Both the position numbers and the translations under genes were made by a program. From positions 1 to 20,777 of the forward strand of contig CAZFHZ010000052.1 of assembly GCA_964519015.1 (NCBI GenBank): a DNA stretch of 20,777 nt, given 5' to 3'. Below the pieces are notes generated by a model, which saw only the letters and a program-made list of their open reading frames with translations, searched no databases and was not told the origin of the DNA. Numbering within the stretch: the first letter of the stretch is position 1; every line of letters begins with the position of its first letter. This document shows, one piece after another, positions 5,987-14,834 of the stretch. The stretch is from CAZFHZ01 sp964519015. Its GTDB lineage: Bacteria > Blakebacterota > Blakebacteria > Blakebacterales > CAYUVJ01.

Positions 5987-8426
5987 ACTCCTGTCGGAGG
6001 GCGTCGACCGGGTCCACCCGGGTGGCCCGCCGGGCCGGGAGCCAGCTGGCCACCAGCGCCACCGCTGCCATGGTCAGTGCCATCGTGGCATAGATGACCG
6101 GGTCGGTCGGCTCGACCCCGAAGAACATGCTGGCCGCGAAGCGCATCGAACCGAAGGCCACCAGCAGCCCACCGACCAGACCGAAGAGCGCCAGCCGACC
6201 CCCCTGCCTCATCACCAGCCTCAACACCCGCCCCGGGCTGGCCCCCAGCGCCATCCGGACCCCGAACTCGCGACGGCGCTGCTCGACCGAGTAGGCGATC
6301 ACCCCGTAGACCCCGATCGCCGCCAGGATGATCGACAAGACCGAGAAGATGCCGAAGAGCCAGGTGAAGAGTGGGGCCTCCCAGTTGGCCTCGAGCATCA
6401 CCCGCTGCAGGGTTCGCACCCGCGCCAGGGGCAGGTTCGGATTCAGTTCCTGGACCTGTCGCCGCACGCCCTCCACCAGGTCCAGTGGATCCGACCGACC
6501 CTTGACGATCAGATAGAGGTGGGAGGTGGTGTACTGGGCGAAGGGCCGGTACATGTGCGGCTCAGGCTCCGGGTCCCGCGCATCCCAGCGGATGCCCTCC
6601 ACCACCCCGACCACCTCCTGCCAGGGATCGTCGCCGGTCGGATCGCCGCCATAGTTCATCCGCTTGCCGATCGGGTCCTGGTCCGGCCACCACTGTTCGG
6701 CCAGATGGCGGCTCACGATGACCGTCCGGGGGGCGTTCGGCATCAGGTCCCGGTCGTCGAAGTCCCGGCCGCGCACCAGCGGTATGCCCAACGCCGCAAA
6801 GTAGCCGGGCAGCACGATCTGGATGTTGGCGATGGGGCGTTGTCCCGGGACCGATTCCGTCCCTTCCACTCGGTAGCTGCTCGACCACGTCGAGTTGCTC
6901 ATCGGCAGGGTCTGGGCGGTGGATACCTCCAAGACTCCGGGCAGTCCCCTCACCCGCTGTCGCAGTTCCTGCCAGAACGCCGTCTGGCGCTCGTCGTCAG
7001 GATAGACCCGCTCCGGGAGTTCCAGGCCCAGGGTCAACACGTTCTCCGGATCGAAACCCGGTTCCACCGTCCGGAGCTTGATGAAGCTTTTGCTCATCAG
7101 GCCGGCCCCCACCAGCACCACCAGGGCCAGCCCGACCTGCAGAGAAGCCAGGATAGACCGGAAGACATTGCGGCCCCGCCCGCCCACGGTCCGCCCGTCC
7201 CCTCCTTGCAGGATCCGGGCCGGGTCGGAACGCAGAGTGGCCATCGCCGGGGCCAGTCCGAACAGCACCCCGCTCAGCAGGATGGCCCCCAGGTCGAGGT
7301 ATTTTATGGTCGCCNNNNNNNNNNAAGCCACCACCGTCGGATTCCAATCGAAGTTGAAGTAGTAGGGAATCGTGACGGGCACTCCGGCCAGGACCAGCTC
7401 GTGCCCGATCCGTCCCAGCACCATGCCGACGGCCCCTCCGGCCAGACCCAGCACGATGCTCTCGGTCATCAGCAGGCGGGCGATCCCTGCCCGGCCCGCA
7501 CCCAGACTGGCCCGCACCGCCATCTCCTGCTGGCGGGCGGCCGCCCGGGTCAACATCAGGTTGGCCACGTTGGCGCAGGCCAACAGCAGAACCAAGGTGA
7601 CCACGATATATAGGATCACGATGTATTCACGGGAATCGGCGACGTAGCGGTCGCGCAGGCTCTGGACCCGGACGGACAGGTTGGTGTTGGAGTCGGGGTA
7701 CTGCTCGGCCAGGGTGGCGGCCACTCGGGCCAGGTCGGCCTGAGCCGCCTCGCGCTCGATCCCGGGGCGCATCCGTCCGATGACCTGCAGGAAGTGACTC
7801 CCCCGGTACTGGGCCGAGTTCCGCCGGATCGGGACCCAGAGGTCCCCCTCCTCGGGGAACCGGAAGTTGGGCGGCATGATCCCGACGATGGTGGTCGCTT
7901 CCCCGTCCACCGTGATCGACTGCCCCACCAGGTCGGGAGTGCCCCCGAAACGCCCCTGCCAGAGCCCGTATCCGACCAGGGCCACGGGGGGGGTGTCCGT
8001 TCCCTCCTCCTCGGGCAGTAGCCCCCGGCCCTGGATCGGCGCTATCCGCAGGACCGAGGTGAAGTCGCTGGAGACCTGGGCTCCCACGACCCGGATGGGA
8101 TCACCCTCGGAACCGGTGATCGTGAAGGCGGAATACGTACTGGCCAGCATCCCCTCGAAGGCGCGGTTCTGGGCCCGCCAATCCACAAAGTCGGGCCAGG
8201 AGACCGACCAGTTAGCGCCGCGTTCAGTATGGAACGACCGGATGTAGAGCAGCCGGTCGGGCTCCTCGAACGGCAGGGGATGAGCCAGGACGCCGTAGAG
8301 GAAACCGAAGATCGAGGCGTTGGCCCCGATCCCGATGGCGATACAGAGCCCGGCCGCCAGGGAGAAAAGAGGAGCCTTGCGCAGCGTGCGCAGTCCGAAG
8401 CGGACGTCCTGCAGCAGACGTGCCAT
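5985..8426 (-). CDS. ADOP-family ABC transporter permease (FtsX/MacB-like), copy 1
   Basis: The protein has 813 residues as read through a 10-N gap. It consists of two MacB_PCD plus FtsX halves. The first has membrane segment 1 at about 21-44, an extracytoplasmic domain, and a three-helix FtsX block starting at V-T-L-V-L-L-L-A-C-A-N-V-A-N-L-M. The second repeats this and ends with G-V-Y-G-V-I-A-Y-S-V-E-Q-R-R-R-E-F-G-V-R-M-A-L-G-A (split here as a run of short motifs) and D-P-V-D-A-L-R. This is the layout of 'acidobacterial duplicated orphan permeases', large permeases typically found without an adjacent ATPase. Relatives act in lipoprotein, peptide or toxin export, but ADOP substrates are unknown. 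It lacks the N-terminal permease-prefix domain. ATG 8426 follows GGGAGG about 8 nt upstream. It is divergent to ADOP copy 2. Confidence 0.9.
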   Translation of the reverse strand: MARLLQDVRFGLRTLRKAPLFSLAAGLCIAIGIGANASIFGFLYGVLAHPLPFEEPDRLLYIRSFHTERGANWSVSWPDFVDWRAQNRAFEGMLASTYSAFTITGSEGDPIRVVGAQVSSDFTSVLRIAPIQGRGLLPEEEGTDTPPVALVGYGLWQGRFGGTPDLVGQSITVDGEATTIVGIMPPNFRFPEEGDLWVPIRRNSAQYRGSHFLQVIGRMRPGIEREAAQADLARVAATLAEQYPDSNTNLSVRVQSLRDRYVADSREYIVILYIVVTLVLLLACANVANLMLTRAAARQQEMAVRASLGAGRAGIARLLMTESIVLGLAGGAVGMVLGRIGHELVLAGVPVTIPYYFNFDWNPTVVAXXXXATIKYLDLGAILLSGVLFGLAPAMATLRSDPARILQGGDGRTVGGRGRNVFRSILASLQVGLALVVLVGAGLMSKSFIKLRTVEPGFDPENVLTLGLELPERVYPDDERQTAFWQELRQRVRGLPGVLEVSTAQTLPMSNSTWSSSYRVEGTESVPGQRPIANIQIVLPGYFAALGIPLVRGRDFDDRDLMPNAPRTVIVSRHLAEQWWPDQDPIGKRMNYGGDPTGDDPWQEVVGVVEGIRWDARDPEPEPHMYRPFAQYTTSHLYLIVKGRSDPLDLVEGVRRQVQELNPNLPLARVRTLQRVMLEANWEAPLFTWLFGIFSVLSIILAAIGVYGVIAYSVEQRRREFGVRMALGASPGRVLRLVMRQGGRLALFGLVGGLLVAFGSMRFAASMFFGVEPTDPVIYATMALTMAAVALVASWLPARRATRVDPVDALRQE
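7315..7324. other. Assembly gap (10 N) inside ADOP copy 1
   Basis: Ten unknown bases interrupt the permease between P-T-V-V-A and A-T-I-K-Y-L-D. A run of exactly 10 N is a common scaffolding placeholder, so its true length is unknown and the frame across it is not guaranteed. The segment around it is several residues longer than the equivalent stretch in the other two permeases, which may reflect an imperfect join. Confidence 0.95.
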
Positions 8427-8714
8427 CCCGATCGCCTCCCAGGTCCCTCGGTCCGGGCGGATCCCGGCGGACCTTTGCGGATATCCTGGACTCCCACCGG
8501 CCGGTCAACCCTATCAGATATACAAGACTCCGGGAAGACCGCCAAAGTTGCAGGATTCCACAGCCCCTTGACCGGGGCCGTACCCGGCTCCGACCATCTT
8601 CTCGGGAAGAGCTGAATCCAAGGTGCGTTTTCCCCTGATCATGGAAACGCCTGGACACCGACCTCGTATCAGTTAGTGTTCTGACCGACCTAAAACGTTG
8701 ACCGGAAGACGCTC
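8427..8714. other. Divergent intergenic region between two ADOP permeases, with inverted repeat
   Basis: These 288 nt hold no gene I can support. The main structure is GCGTTTTCC (8625-8633) facing GGAAACGC (8643-8650), a near-perfect inverted repeat with one extra T, around a centre containing the palindrome TGATCA. It sits about 65 nt before the ADOP copy 2 start and could be an operator or a leader hairpin. I see no strong sigma70 pair for either gene. Confidence 0.45.
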
Positions 8715-11123
8715 ATGGAATCCCTCTTCACCGACCTCCGCCACGCCCTCCGCAACCTGGCCCGCCGGCCCGGTTTCACAACCGTCTCGGTGCTGGTACT
8801 GGCCCTGGGCCTGGGCGCCACTGTGACCATGTACAGCGCGCTGGATGCGGTGGTGCTGCAGCCCCTCCCTTTCGAGCAGCCGGATCGCCTGGTCTGGATA
8901 TGGAACATCACGCCACAGGGGCGCACGAACTCGCTGAGCGCTGAGGACTATTTCGACTACCGGGACCAGACCACCACCCTTGAGTCGCTGGCCGCCCGGA
9001 ACGTTTTCCTGCAGGGGCGGATCGTGACCGGCGGGAGCGAGCCGGAGCGGGTGACCACCATCACCGTCTCGGAGAATCTCTTCACCACGTTCGGGATCGC
9101 TCCGCTCCTGGGCCGCTCGTTCACCGACGACGAGGCGGTAGTAGGCGCGCCGGCCGTGGTGATACTGAGCCACGGTTTCTGGCAGCGGCGTCACGGAGGG
9201 GACCTCGGGGTAGTGGGACAGAGCATCATGATCGAGGGTGCTCCCTGCCAGGTCGTGGGGGTCATGCCCGAGGGATTCGACTTCCCAGGCGGGATCGACC
9301 TCTGGTTCCCCATGCAGCGGGGGGGCCCGGCGGAGACCGGGCGCGGTAACAACAACTTCCTGTTCCTCGGACGACTGGCCGATGGTGTCGGTCTGAATCA
9401 GGCCGATGCCGAGCTCAAAGCGATGGCGGCCCGCCTGGTCGAGACGTATCCCGACATCAAGAAGGGCTGGGGTGTCCAGGTCGTCCCCCTGACCAACGTG
9501 CTGGTCGGTCCGGTCCAAGGACCGCTCTACATGCTGTTGGGAGCCGTCCTGCTCCTGCTGCTCATCGCCTGCGCCAACATCTCCTCCCTCTTCCTCGCCC
9601 GGGTCACCGCCCGACAGGGTGAGTTCGCCGTGCGACTCTCGCTGGGCGCGCCGCGGCGGACGCTGGTCCGGCAACTGCTGACCGAGAGTCTTCTCCTCAC
9701 CCTCTCCGGCGCGCTCCTGGGCACAGGGGTTTCACTGCTCAGCATCCAGGTGCTGCGCACCAGCCAGGCCGTCCAGCTGCCGCGTCTGCAGAACATGGGA
9801 CTGGACACCGGAGTACTGCTCTTCACCCTGGTCATTACCCTGGTCACCGCCCTCCTGGTGGGGGTGCTGCCGGCACTGCGCAGCACCGACGCCAGCCTGC
9901 TGGGACTGATGATCGGTTCCGGGCGGACCACCAAGGGCGACCGCAGCCAGCGATTGCGCTCGGGCATGGTCGTCGCCCAGGTGGCCCTCTCCATGACCCT
10001 GCTGGTCGGTTCGGGCCTGCTGGTCCGCAGCCTGGTGAATCTGCGGACCGTGGATACCGGCATGCAACCCGAGCAGGTCCTGACCTTCCGCTTCCAGGCA
10101 CCGGAATTCCGATACCAGTCCCCGGAAGCGGCCGAAGGATTCCTGGATGCCCTGGTGACCGGTCTGCGGAGACTCCCCGGCGTACAGCACGCCGCGGCGG
10201 TGGACCGACTCCCCCTCTACGGCGGCCCCTACAACGGGATCTACCGCTCCGACAAACCGCCGGCCGACCCGACCGAGTTCACTCCGGCGCTCCGACGGAT
10301 TGCCAGCGAGGGCTACTTCGAGAGCCTGGGGACCCGCCTGCTGGCCGGCCGCGACTTCCTGCCCACCGATCGGCTGAACAGCTCTCCGGTGACGATCATC
10401 AGCCGGTACCTGGCCGAGGAGCTCTTCCCGGGTGAGGAGGCGCTGGGCAGGGTGATCGTGCTGCCGTGGGGCACGGGGATCCCCCTGGAGATCGTCGGGA
10501 TCGCCGACAACCTGCCCGACTACGGTCTGATGACCTCCCTCCGCCGGGGGACGTTCTACCTGGCCGCCCGGCAGTACCCCGGGACCGATCTGAACGTGGT
10601 CGTCCGCGCCGGCGGCGACCCGACGGCGCTCTTCCCCGCCGTCCGTTCCTTCCTGCAGGGACTCGAACCCGACGGTCCGATCACCGCCGTACAGACGATG
10701 TCGGACCGGATCGTGGCTTCGACCGGTCAGACCCGATTCCAGGCCTTCCTGGTCGGCCTGTTCGCCTTCCTGGCCCTGGTCCTGGCCGGACTGGGGTTGT
10801 ACGGGGTGCTGGCCTACATCGTCGCCCAGCGGACCCGGGAACTGGGCATCCGGGTGGCCCTGGGGGCCGGACCGGGGCGCGTGATCGGGCAGGTGCTGCG
10901 CCAAGGCCTGACGCTGGCCGGGCTGGGCGTGATCATCGGACTGCTGGGCGGGTTCTTCATCTCGCTGGTCATCCGCACCATGCTCTTCCAGGTCGCACCG
11001 ACCGATCCGGTGACCTACCTGACGGTCTGCGGGGTACTCATGCTGGTCACCCTGGCTGCTTCGGTCGTGCCGTCGCTGCGGGCCCTGGCCATCGATCCCA
11101 TCAAGGCGCTCCGTTCGGAATAG
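8715..11123 (+). CDS. ADOP-family ABC transporter permease (FtsX/MacB-like), copy 2
   Basis: This is an intact 802-residue permease with the same duplicated MacB_PCD/FtsX layout as copy 1. It starts directly with T-D-L-R-H-A-L-R-N-L-A-R-R-P-G-F and has membrane segment 1 at about 21-42. The first FtsX block is marked by L-L-L-I-A-C-A-N-I-S-S-L-F-L-A-R and then R-L-S-L-G-A-P-R-R-T. The second is marked by G-L-Y-G-V-L-A-Y-I-V-A-Q-R-T-R-E-L-G-I-R with A-L-G-A-G-P-G-R, and it ends D-P-I-K-A-L-R-S-E. It has no ATPase partner and no N-terminal prefix domain. The start has only a weak GGAAG upstream. It is divergent from copy 1 and followed by a strong terminator-like hairpin, so it is probably its own transcription unit. 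It is an inner-membrane protein; the exported substrate is unknown. Confidence 0.92.
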   Translation: MESLFTDLRHALRNLARRPGFTTVSVLVLALGLGATVTMYSALDAVVLQPLPFEQPDRLVWIWNITPQGRTNSLSAEDYFDYRDQTTTLESLAARNVFLQGRIVTGGSEPERVTTITVSENLFTTFGIAPLLGRSFTDDEAVVGAPAVVILSHGFWQRRHGGDLGVVGQSIMIEGAPCQVVGVMPEGFDFPGGIDLWFPMQRGGPAETGRGNNNFLFLGRLADGVGLNQADAELKAMAARLVETYPDIKKGWGVQVVPLTNVLVGPVQGPLYMLLGAVLLLLLIACANISSLFLARVTARQGEFAVRLSLGAPRRTLVRQLLTESLLLTLSGALLGTGVSLLSIQVLRTSQAVQLPRLQNMGLDTGVLLFTLVITLVTALLVGVLPALRSTDASLLGLMIGSGRTTKGDRSQRLRSGMVVAQVALSMTLLVGSGLLVRSLVNLRTVDTGMQPEQVLTFRFQAPEFRYQSPEAAEGFLDALVTGLRRLPGVQHAAAVDRLPLYGGPYNGIYRSDKPPADPTEFTPALRRIASEGYFESLGTRLLAGRDFLPTDRLNSSPVTIISRYLAEELFPGEEALGRVIVLPWGTGIPLEIVGIADNLPDYGLMTSLRRGTFYLAARQYPGTDLNVVVRAGGDPTALFPAVRSFLQGLEPDGPITAVQTMSDRIVASTGQTRFQAFLVGLFAFLALVLAGLGLYGVLAYIVAQRTRELGIRVALGAGPGRVIGQVLRQGLTLAGLGVIIGLLGGFFISLVIRTMLFQVAPTDPVTYLTVCGVLMLVTLAASVVPSLRALAIDPIKALRSE

Positions 11124-11137
11124 CGCTCTCCCCACTC

Positions 11138-11180
11138 ACGGCCGACCCTCAGACCGGGTCGGCCGTCCCATTTCCATTTT
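11138..11180 (+). terminator. Rho-independent-type terminator after ADOP copy 2
   Basis: ACGGCCGACCC (11138-11148) and GGGTCGGCCGT (11156-11166) form a perfect 11-bp stem with a 7-nt loop. An imperfect T-rich tail follows (CCATTTCCATTTT, to 11180). It begins 15 nt after the permease stop codon. A further copy of the 3' arm sequence, GGTCGGCCGT, lies at 11198-11207. Confidence 0.7.
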
Positions 11181-11257
11181 CCGTGCAACCAATCCTGGTC
11201 GGCCGTCGTTTCAGATATCAGCCGTTGTAGTCAACAGGTGACATAAGCGAGGGGACC

Positions 11258-11608
11258 ATGAGTGGACTGACCGCCAACCTGCTCTACGGCAGCGTCGATC
11301 TGATCATCCTGAAGACGCTCAGCTACGGAGGTCCCCGGCACGGACTGGCCGTCATGCAGGAGATCGAGCGCATCTCCCGCGGCGGTCTCCGGCTGGCCGG
11401 GAACGCCCTCTACCCCGCCCTCCACCGGCTCGAGGAGAAGGGACTGGTGGCCGGGGAGTGGCGGGTCTCAGATAAGGGACGCCGGGCCAAGTTCTACACC
11501 CTGACGCCGTCCGGGGAGCGCCGGCTCCGCCGTTCGGTGAAGGAATGGCTGCGCCACACCGACGCCGTGCGTGCCCTGCTGACCTACGCCGAAGGGGACT
11601 TGTCGTGA
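11258..11608 (+). CDS. PadR family winged-helix transcriptional regulator
   Basis: This 116-residue protein shows the PadR signature: G-x-x-D-L-I-I-L-K-T-L near residues 11-21, H-G-L-A-V-M-Q-E-I, then L-Y-P-A-L-H-R-L-E-E-K-G-L-V and Y-x-L-T-x-S-G-E-R-R-L. The winged-helix domain spans about 12-95, and the short C-terminal helix should provide the dimer contact. ATG 11258 follows GAGGGG closely. PadR proteins next to ADOP permeases are a recurrent arrangement, and here the stop overlaps the permease start as GTGA, so it probably represses its own operon. GTTG-TAGT-CAAC at 11224-11235, just upstream, is a possible operator half-site pair. The inducing ligand is unknown. Confidence 0.93.
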   Translation: MSGLTANLLYGSVDLIILKTLSYGGPRHGLAVMQEIERISRGGLRLAGNALYPALHRLEEKGLVAGEWRVSDKGRRAKFYTLTPSGERRLRRSVKEWLRHTDAVRALLTYAEGDLS

Positions 11609-14277
11609 CCGCCCCGAAGGAGTGGAAGCGCTTGCCCCGGTTCGAGGAATCGGACCGGCAGATGGACCGCAACATCGAGGAGGAACTCGACCACCACATC
11701 CAGGAGCGTGTCGAGCAACTCATGGCGCTCGGCCTGCCGGAGGAGCAGGCCCGGGAGCAGGCGGTCCGGGAGTTCGGCGACCTCGAGCAGGCCCGGCGCC
11801 GACTACACCGCCAGGGGGAACAGCGACGCTTGCGGCGCACCTTCCTCGAGGTCCTGACCGACCTGGGCCGGGCCGTCCGTTTCGCCGCCCGCACCCACCT
11901 CAGGCGCCCGGGGTTCTCGCTGACCGCGGTGGTCATCGTGGCCCTGGGGATCGGGGCCGTCACCACCATCTACAGCGTGGTGGACGGGGTGATGGTCAAG
12001 AAGCTCCCCTACGACCACCCCGAGCAGCTCGTCTACTTCGACCGGGCGGCCCACCCGATCCCCCGCTTCCGCGACTGGCAGGCCCGGCTCACCAGTCTGC
12101 AGAGCCTGGCCGCCGCCTGGGATGTCGAGGTCAACTACACGGGCGGTACGATCCCGGAGCGGCTCCGGGCCGCCCAGGTCACTCCCGGCTTCTTCCCCAT
12201 GTTCGGAGCGGAAGTTGTACGGGGCCGGCTCTTTCAGCCGGATGAGTACGTCGGCGACCAGGGGCTCGCGGTCCTGAGCCACACCGCCTGGCAACGGCTC
12301 TTCAACGGGGATCCCGATGTGATCGGCCGCTCCATCCAGCTCAGCGGCCGAGCGGGCGTGATCGTAGGGGTGCTCGACGAGCATTTCATCCCGCCCTCCA
12401 CCCTGGGCGGGGAGCCGGAGGACCTGTTCATCCCGCTGGATGTTGAGCGTCCCGCCCTGCAGCGGGACGGCTGGTTCATCCTTGGCATCTTCGGGCGTCT
12501 CCGGCCGGGGGTCCGCCTGGCCACCGCCCGAGCCGAGGCGGTCCGGATCTCGGCCGAACTGGCCGAGGAGAACCCCGACCGCTACGCCCGCATGGATACT
12601 GCGCCCTTCGTGCTCAGCCTCATCTCCCTCCACGCCGCACTGACCGAGGATGTGAGCCCCACGCTGCTGCTCCTGCTGGGAGCGGTCGGCCTGCTCCTGC
12701 TCATCGCCTGCGCCAACCTGGCCAACCTCTTCCTGGCCCGCGGGACCGACCGGGTCCACGAGGTAGGGCTGCGCTACGCGCTCGGCGCCGGGCGCCGGCA
12801 CCTGGTCGGTCAACTCCTGACCGAGAGCGTCCTGCTGGCCCTGGCCGGCGGGGTGCTGGGGATCGTGCTGGCCATGGCGGGGGTCAAGGCCTTCGAACTC
12901 CTGCAGCCCGGCGGCATCCCCTTCCTGGACCGGGTGGGACTCGATCTGCGGGCGCTCGCCTTCGCCGCCGGGGTCGCGATGGCCACCGGGCTCCTCTTCG
13001 GCCTGGCGCCGGCCTGGCAGGCCTCCCGCACCCGCCTGGGAATCGCCCTGCAAGAGAGCTCCGCGCGGTCGGGGAGCGGGCAGCGGGGGAACCGGTTGCG
13101 GAGCGGGCTGGTGGTGGCCGAGATCGCTCTGGCCCTGGTCCTGATGACCGGAGCGGGCCTGCTCTTCAACAGCTTCCTCCACCTGCAGGCCGTGGATCTG
13201 GGCTTCGATCCATCGGGGATCGCCGTGCTCCGGTTCGATCTTGGGACCGACACGGCGGAAGATATTGCGACCTCCTCCCGTCGGCAGTTAGACGAACAGT
13301 TCTTCGATACGCAGATACTGGAACGCGTCCGGAGTCTGCCCGGGATTGAGGCGGCCGCCCTGGGCATTTCCGCTCCCTTCCACTACTTCAGCGGCACGGT
13401 GTTCGGATCCTTCGCCAGCCGGGTCACCGCGGATGATGGTACCGTCGTCGAGGCTTTCACCGGACGCTATCCGGTATCCGCCGGCTATCTCACCCTCCTG
13501 GGCGCCCGCCTGCGTGGTCGGGAATTCCTCCCTGAGGACAGCGGGATCACTCCCATCCCGGCGATCATCAGCGAGCTGCTGGCCGAACGGCTCTTCCCCG
13601 GGGCCGAGCCGATCGGTCGGACCTTCACCGAGAGCGAACGCACCTTTAACGTGGTGGGAGTCGTCTCCGGTCTCATCTACTGGGGACAGCGCCTGGGCGC
13701 CACCAGCCAGATCTTCTTTCCCTGGAATGGCGCCAATCCCTGGCGCAGCCTGATGGTACGGACCACCGGGGACCCCGGGGCCCAGCTCCCTGCCCTCCGC
13801 AGCGCGGTCTGGGAACTGCGCCCCAACCTGCCCATCGAAGCCTCCTACACACTACCCGACCGGATCGCTGAATCCCTGGTGGCGCCGCGCTTCTACACCC
13901 TGCTCGTGCTCACCTTCGCGATCCTGGCCGGGGTGCTGGCGGCCAGCGGGATCTACGGCTCGATGCTCTACAGTGTGGGCCAGCGGCGTCGCGAGTTCGG
14001 AGTCCGCATCGCCCTGGGAGCCAGTCGCGGGAGACTGCTCGGTATGGTCCTGGGGCAGAGCCTGATGCTCACCCTGCTCGGTCTGGTCATCGGACTGGCC
14101 GGTTCCCTGGCCGTCGCCCGGCTGCTCTCGGGGATGCTCTTCGGGGTCGGTACGACCGATGTCCCGACCTATCTGGCCGTGGCGGTGACCATGGGTCTGG
14201 TAGCCCTGCTGGCCGCCCTGATCCCGGCCCGGCGGGCGGCCGCCGAGGACCCGGTCGAAGCACTGCGATTCGAATGA
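11605..14277 (+). CDS. ADOP-family ABC transporter permease with N-terminal prefix domain, copy 3
   Basis: GTG 11605 gives 890 residues; AGGGGA lies about 7 nt upstream and the start overlaps the PadR stop (GTGA). The open frame extends up to 11545, but that part lies inside padR. Residues about 18-70 form the helical permease-prefix domain typical of ADOPs (E-E-E-L-D-H-H-I-Q-E-R, then R-E-F-G-D-L-E-Q-A), absent from the two other copies. Membrane segment 1 is near 104-124. The first FtsX block carries L-L-L-L-I-A-C-A-N-L-A-N-L-F-L-A-R. The second carries S-V-G-Q-R-R-R-E-F-G-V-R-I-A-L-G-A-S, and the end is D-P-V-E-A-L-R-F-E. No ATPase is nearby. Co-expression with PadR and the following small exported protein is inferred from the overlaps and tight spacing. 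Confidence 0.92.
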   Translation: MTAPKEWKRLPRFEESDRQMDRNIEEELDHHIQERVEQLMALGLPEEQAREQAVREFGDLEQARRRLHRQGEQRRLRRTFLEVLTDLGRAVRFAARTHLRRPGFSLTAVVIVALGIGAVTTIYSVVDGVMVKKLPYDHPEQLVYFDRAAHPIPRFRDWQARLTSLQSLAAAWDVEVNYTGGTIPERLRAAQVTPGFFPMFGAEVVRGRLFQPDEYVGDQGLAVLSHTAWQRLFNGDPDVIGRSIQLSGRAGVIVGVLDEHFIPPSTLGGEPEDLFIPLDVERPALQRDGWFILGIFGRLRPGVRLATARAEAVRISAELAEENPDRYARMDTAPFVLSLISLHAALTEDVSPTLLLLLGAVGLLLLIACANLANLFLARGTDRVHEVGLRYALGAGRRHLVGQLLTESVLLALAGGVLGIVLAMAGVKAFELLQPGGIPFLDRVGLDLRALAFAAGVAMATGLLFGLAPAWQASRTRLGIALQESSARSGSGQRGNRLRSGLVVAEIALALVLMTGAGLLFNSFLHLQAVDLGFDPSGIAVLRFDLGTDTAEDIATSSRRQLDEQFFDTQILERVRSLPGIEAAALGISAPFHYFSGTVFGSFASRVTADDGTVVEAFTGRYPVSAGYLTLLGARLRGREFLPEDSGITPIPAIISELLAERLFPGAEPIGRTFTESERTFNVVGVVSGLIYWGQRLGATSQIFFPWNGANPWRSLMVRTTGDPGAQLPALRSAVWELRPNLPIEASYTLPDRIAESLVAPRFYTLLVLTFAILAGVLAASGIYGSMLYSVGQRRREFGVRIALGASRGRLLGMVLGQSLMLTLLGLVIGLAGSLAVARLLSGMLFGVGTTDVPTYLAVAVTMGLVALLAALIPARRAAAEDPVEALRFE

Positions 14278-14291
14278 ACGGGAGGGGAACC

Positions 14292-14834
14292 ATGGCCCGC
14301 GACGCCCTCATCGTCCTCATCCTGCTCTCCCTCCTCACCCCTCTGTCCCGGCCTCCGGGTGTGGCGGCTCAGCAGGCCGATCTGGCCGGCACCTGGGTGA
14401 TGGTGAAGGCGGAGAGCACCGGACCGGACGACGGACGCACCGACAATATACGGACCTTTATCCCGGCCACCGAGATAGGCATCACCGCCCGTGGGGACAC
14501 CCTGCTGCTGGAATACCGGGCCTGGGATGATGGTCGGGGGCGGCGGGCCCCCGGGGAGTGGCGGCGGCAGACCTGGATCGTGGATGGGCTCCCCCATCCC
14601 GAACCCACCGACGAGACCATCACCTTCACCTGCCGCCGGGAGGGGGACACCCTGACCATTCTGCGCAGTCAGAAGGTGTCGATGGGATTCACTTCCCGGA
14701 CGATGGAATCCCGCCGAGTCTGGCGGCTCACCCAGGGTGGGACGAAGCTGATCGTGGAGGAATGGCTCCCCAGCAGTCTGACCTCCGGCCCCCCCGCCGC
14801 CCACTCCGTCTATCGAAAGACCACCGGGCGCTAG
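14292..14834 (+). CDS. Small exported protein of unknown function, downstream of PadR-ADOP
   Basis: ATG 14292 gives 180 residues and has an excellent ribosome-binding site (GGGAGGGG, 4 nt spacer). An alternative ATG at 14274 overlaps the permease stop as ATGA but has a poorer site. Residues 1-26 are a Sec signal peptide ending V-A-A before Q-Q. The mature part begins L-A-G-T-W and has alternating beta-like strands ending in V-Y-R-K. That resembles small lipocalin-like or beta-barrel domains in outline only, and I do not assign it to a family. There is no lipobox, so it should be periplasmic or secreted. Its position suggests it is a partner or cargo of ADOP copy 3. The stop overlaps the converging toxin gene stop by 4 nt, in the palindrome CTAG. 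Confidence 0.8.
   Translation: MARDALIVLILLSLLTPLSRPPGVAAQQADLAGTWVMVKAESTGPDDGRTDNIRTFIPATEIGITARGDTLLLEYRAWDDGRGRRAPGEWRRQTWIVDGLPHPEPTDETITFTCRREGDTLTILRSQKVSMGFTSRTMESRRVWRLTQGGTKLIVEEWLPSSLTSGPPAAHSVYRKTTGR

Noticed and set aside
11803..13182. 459-codon minus-strand frame opposite ADOP copy 3 (and a similar one at 9732-11135 opposite copy 2)
   Set aside because: Antisense to clear permease motifs, Gln/Gly/Pro-rich, no start context.
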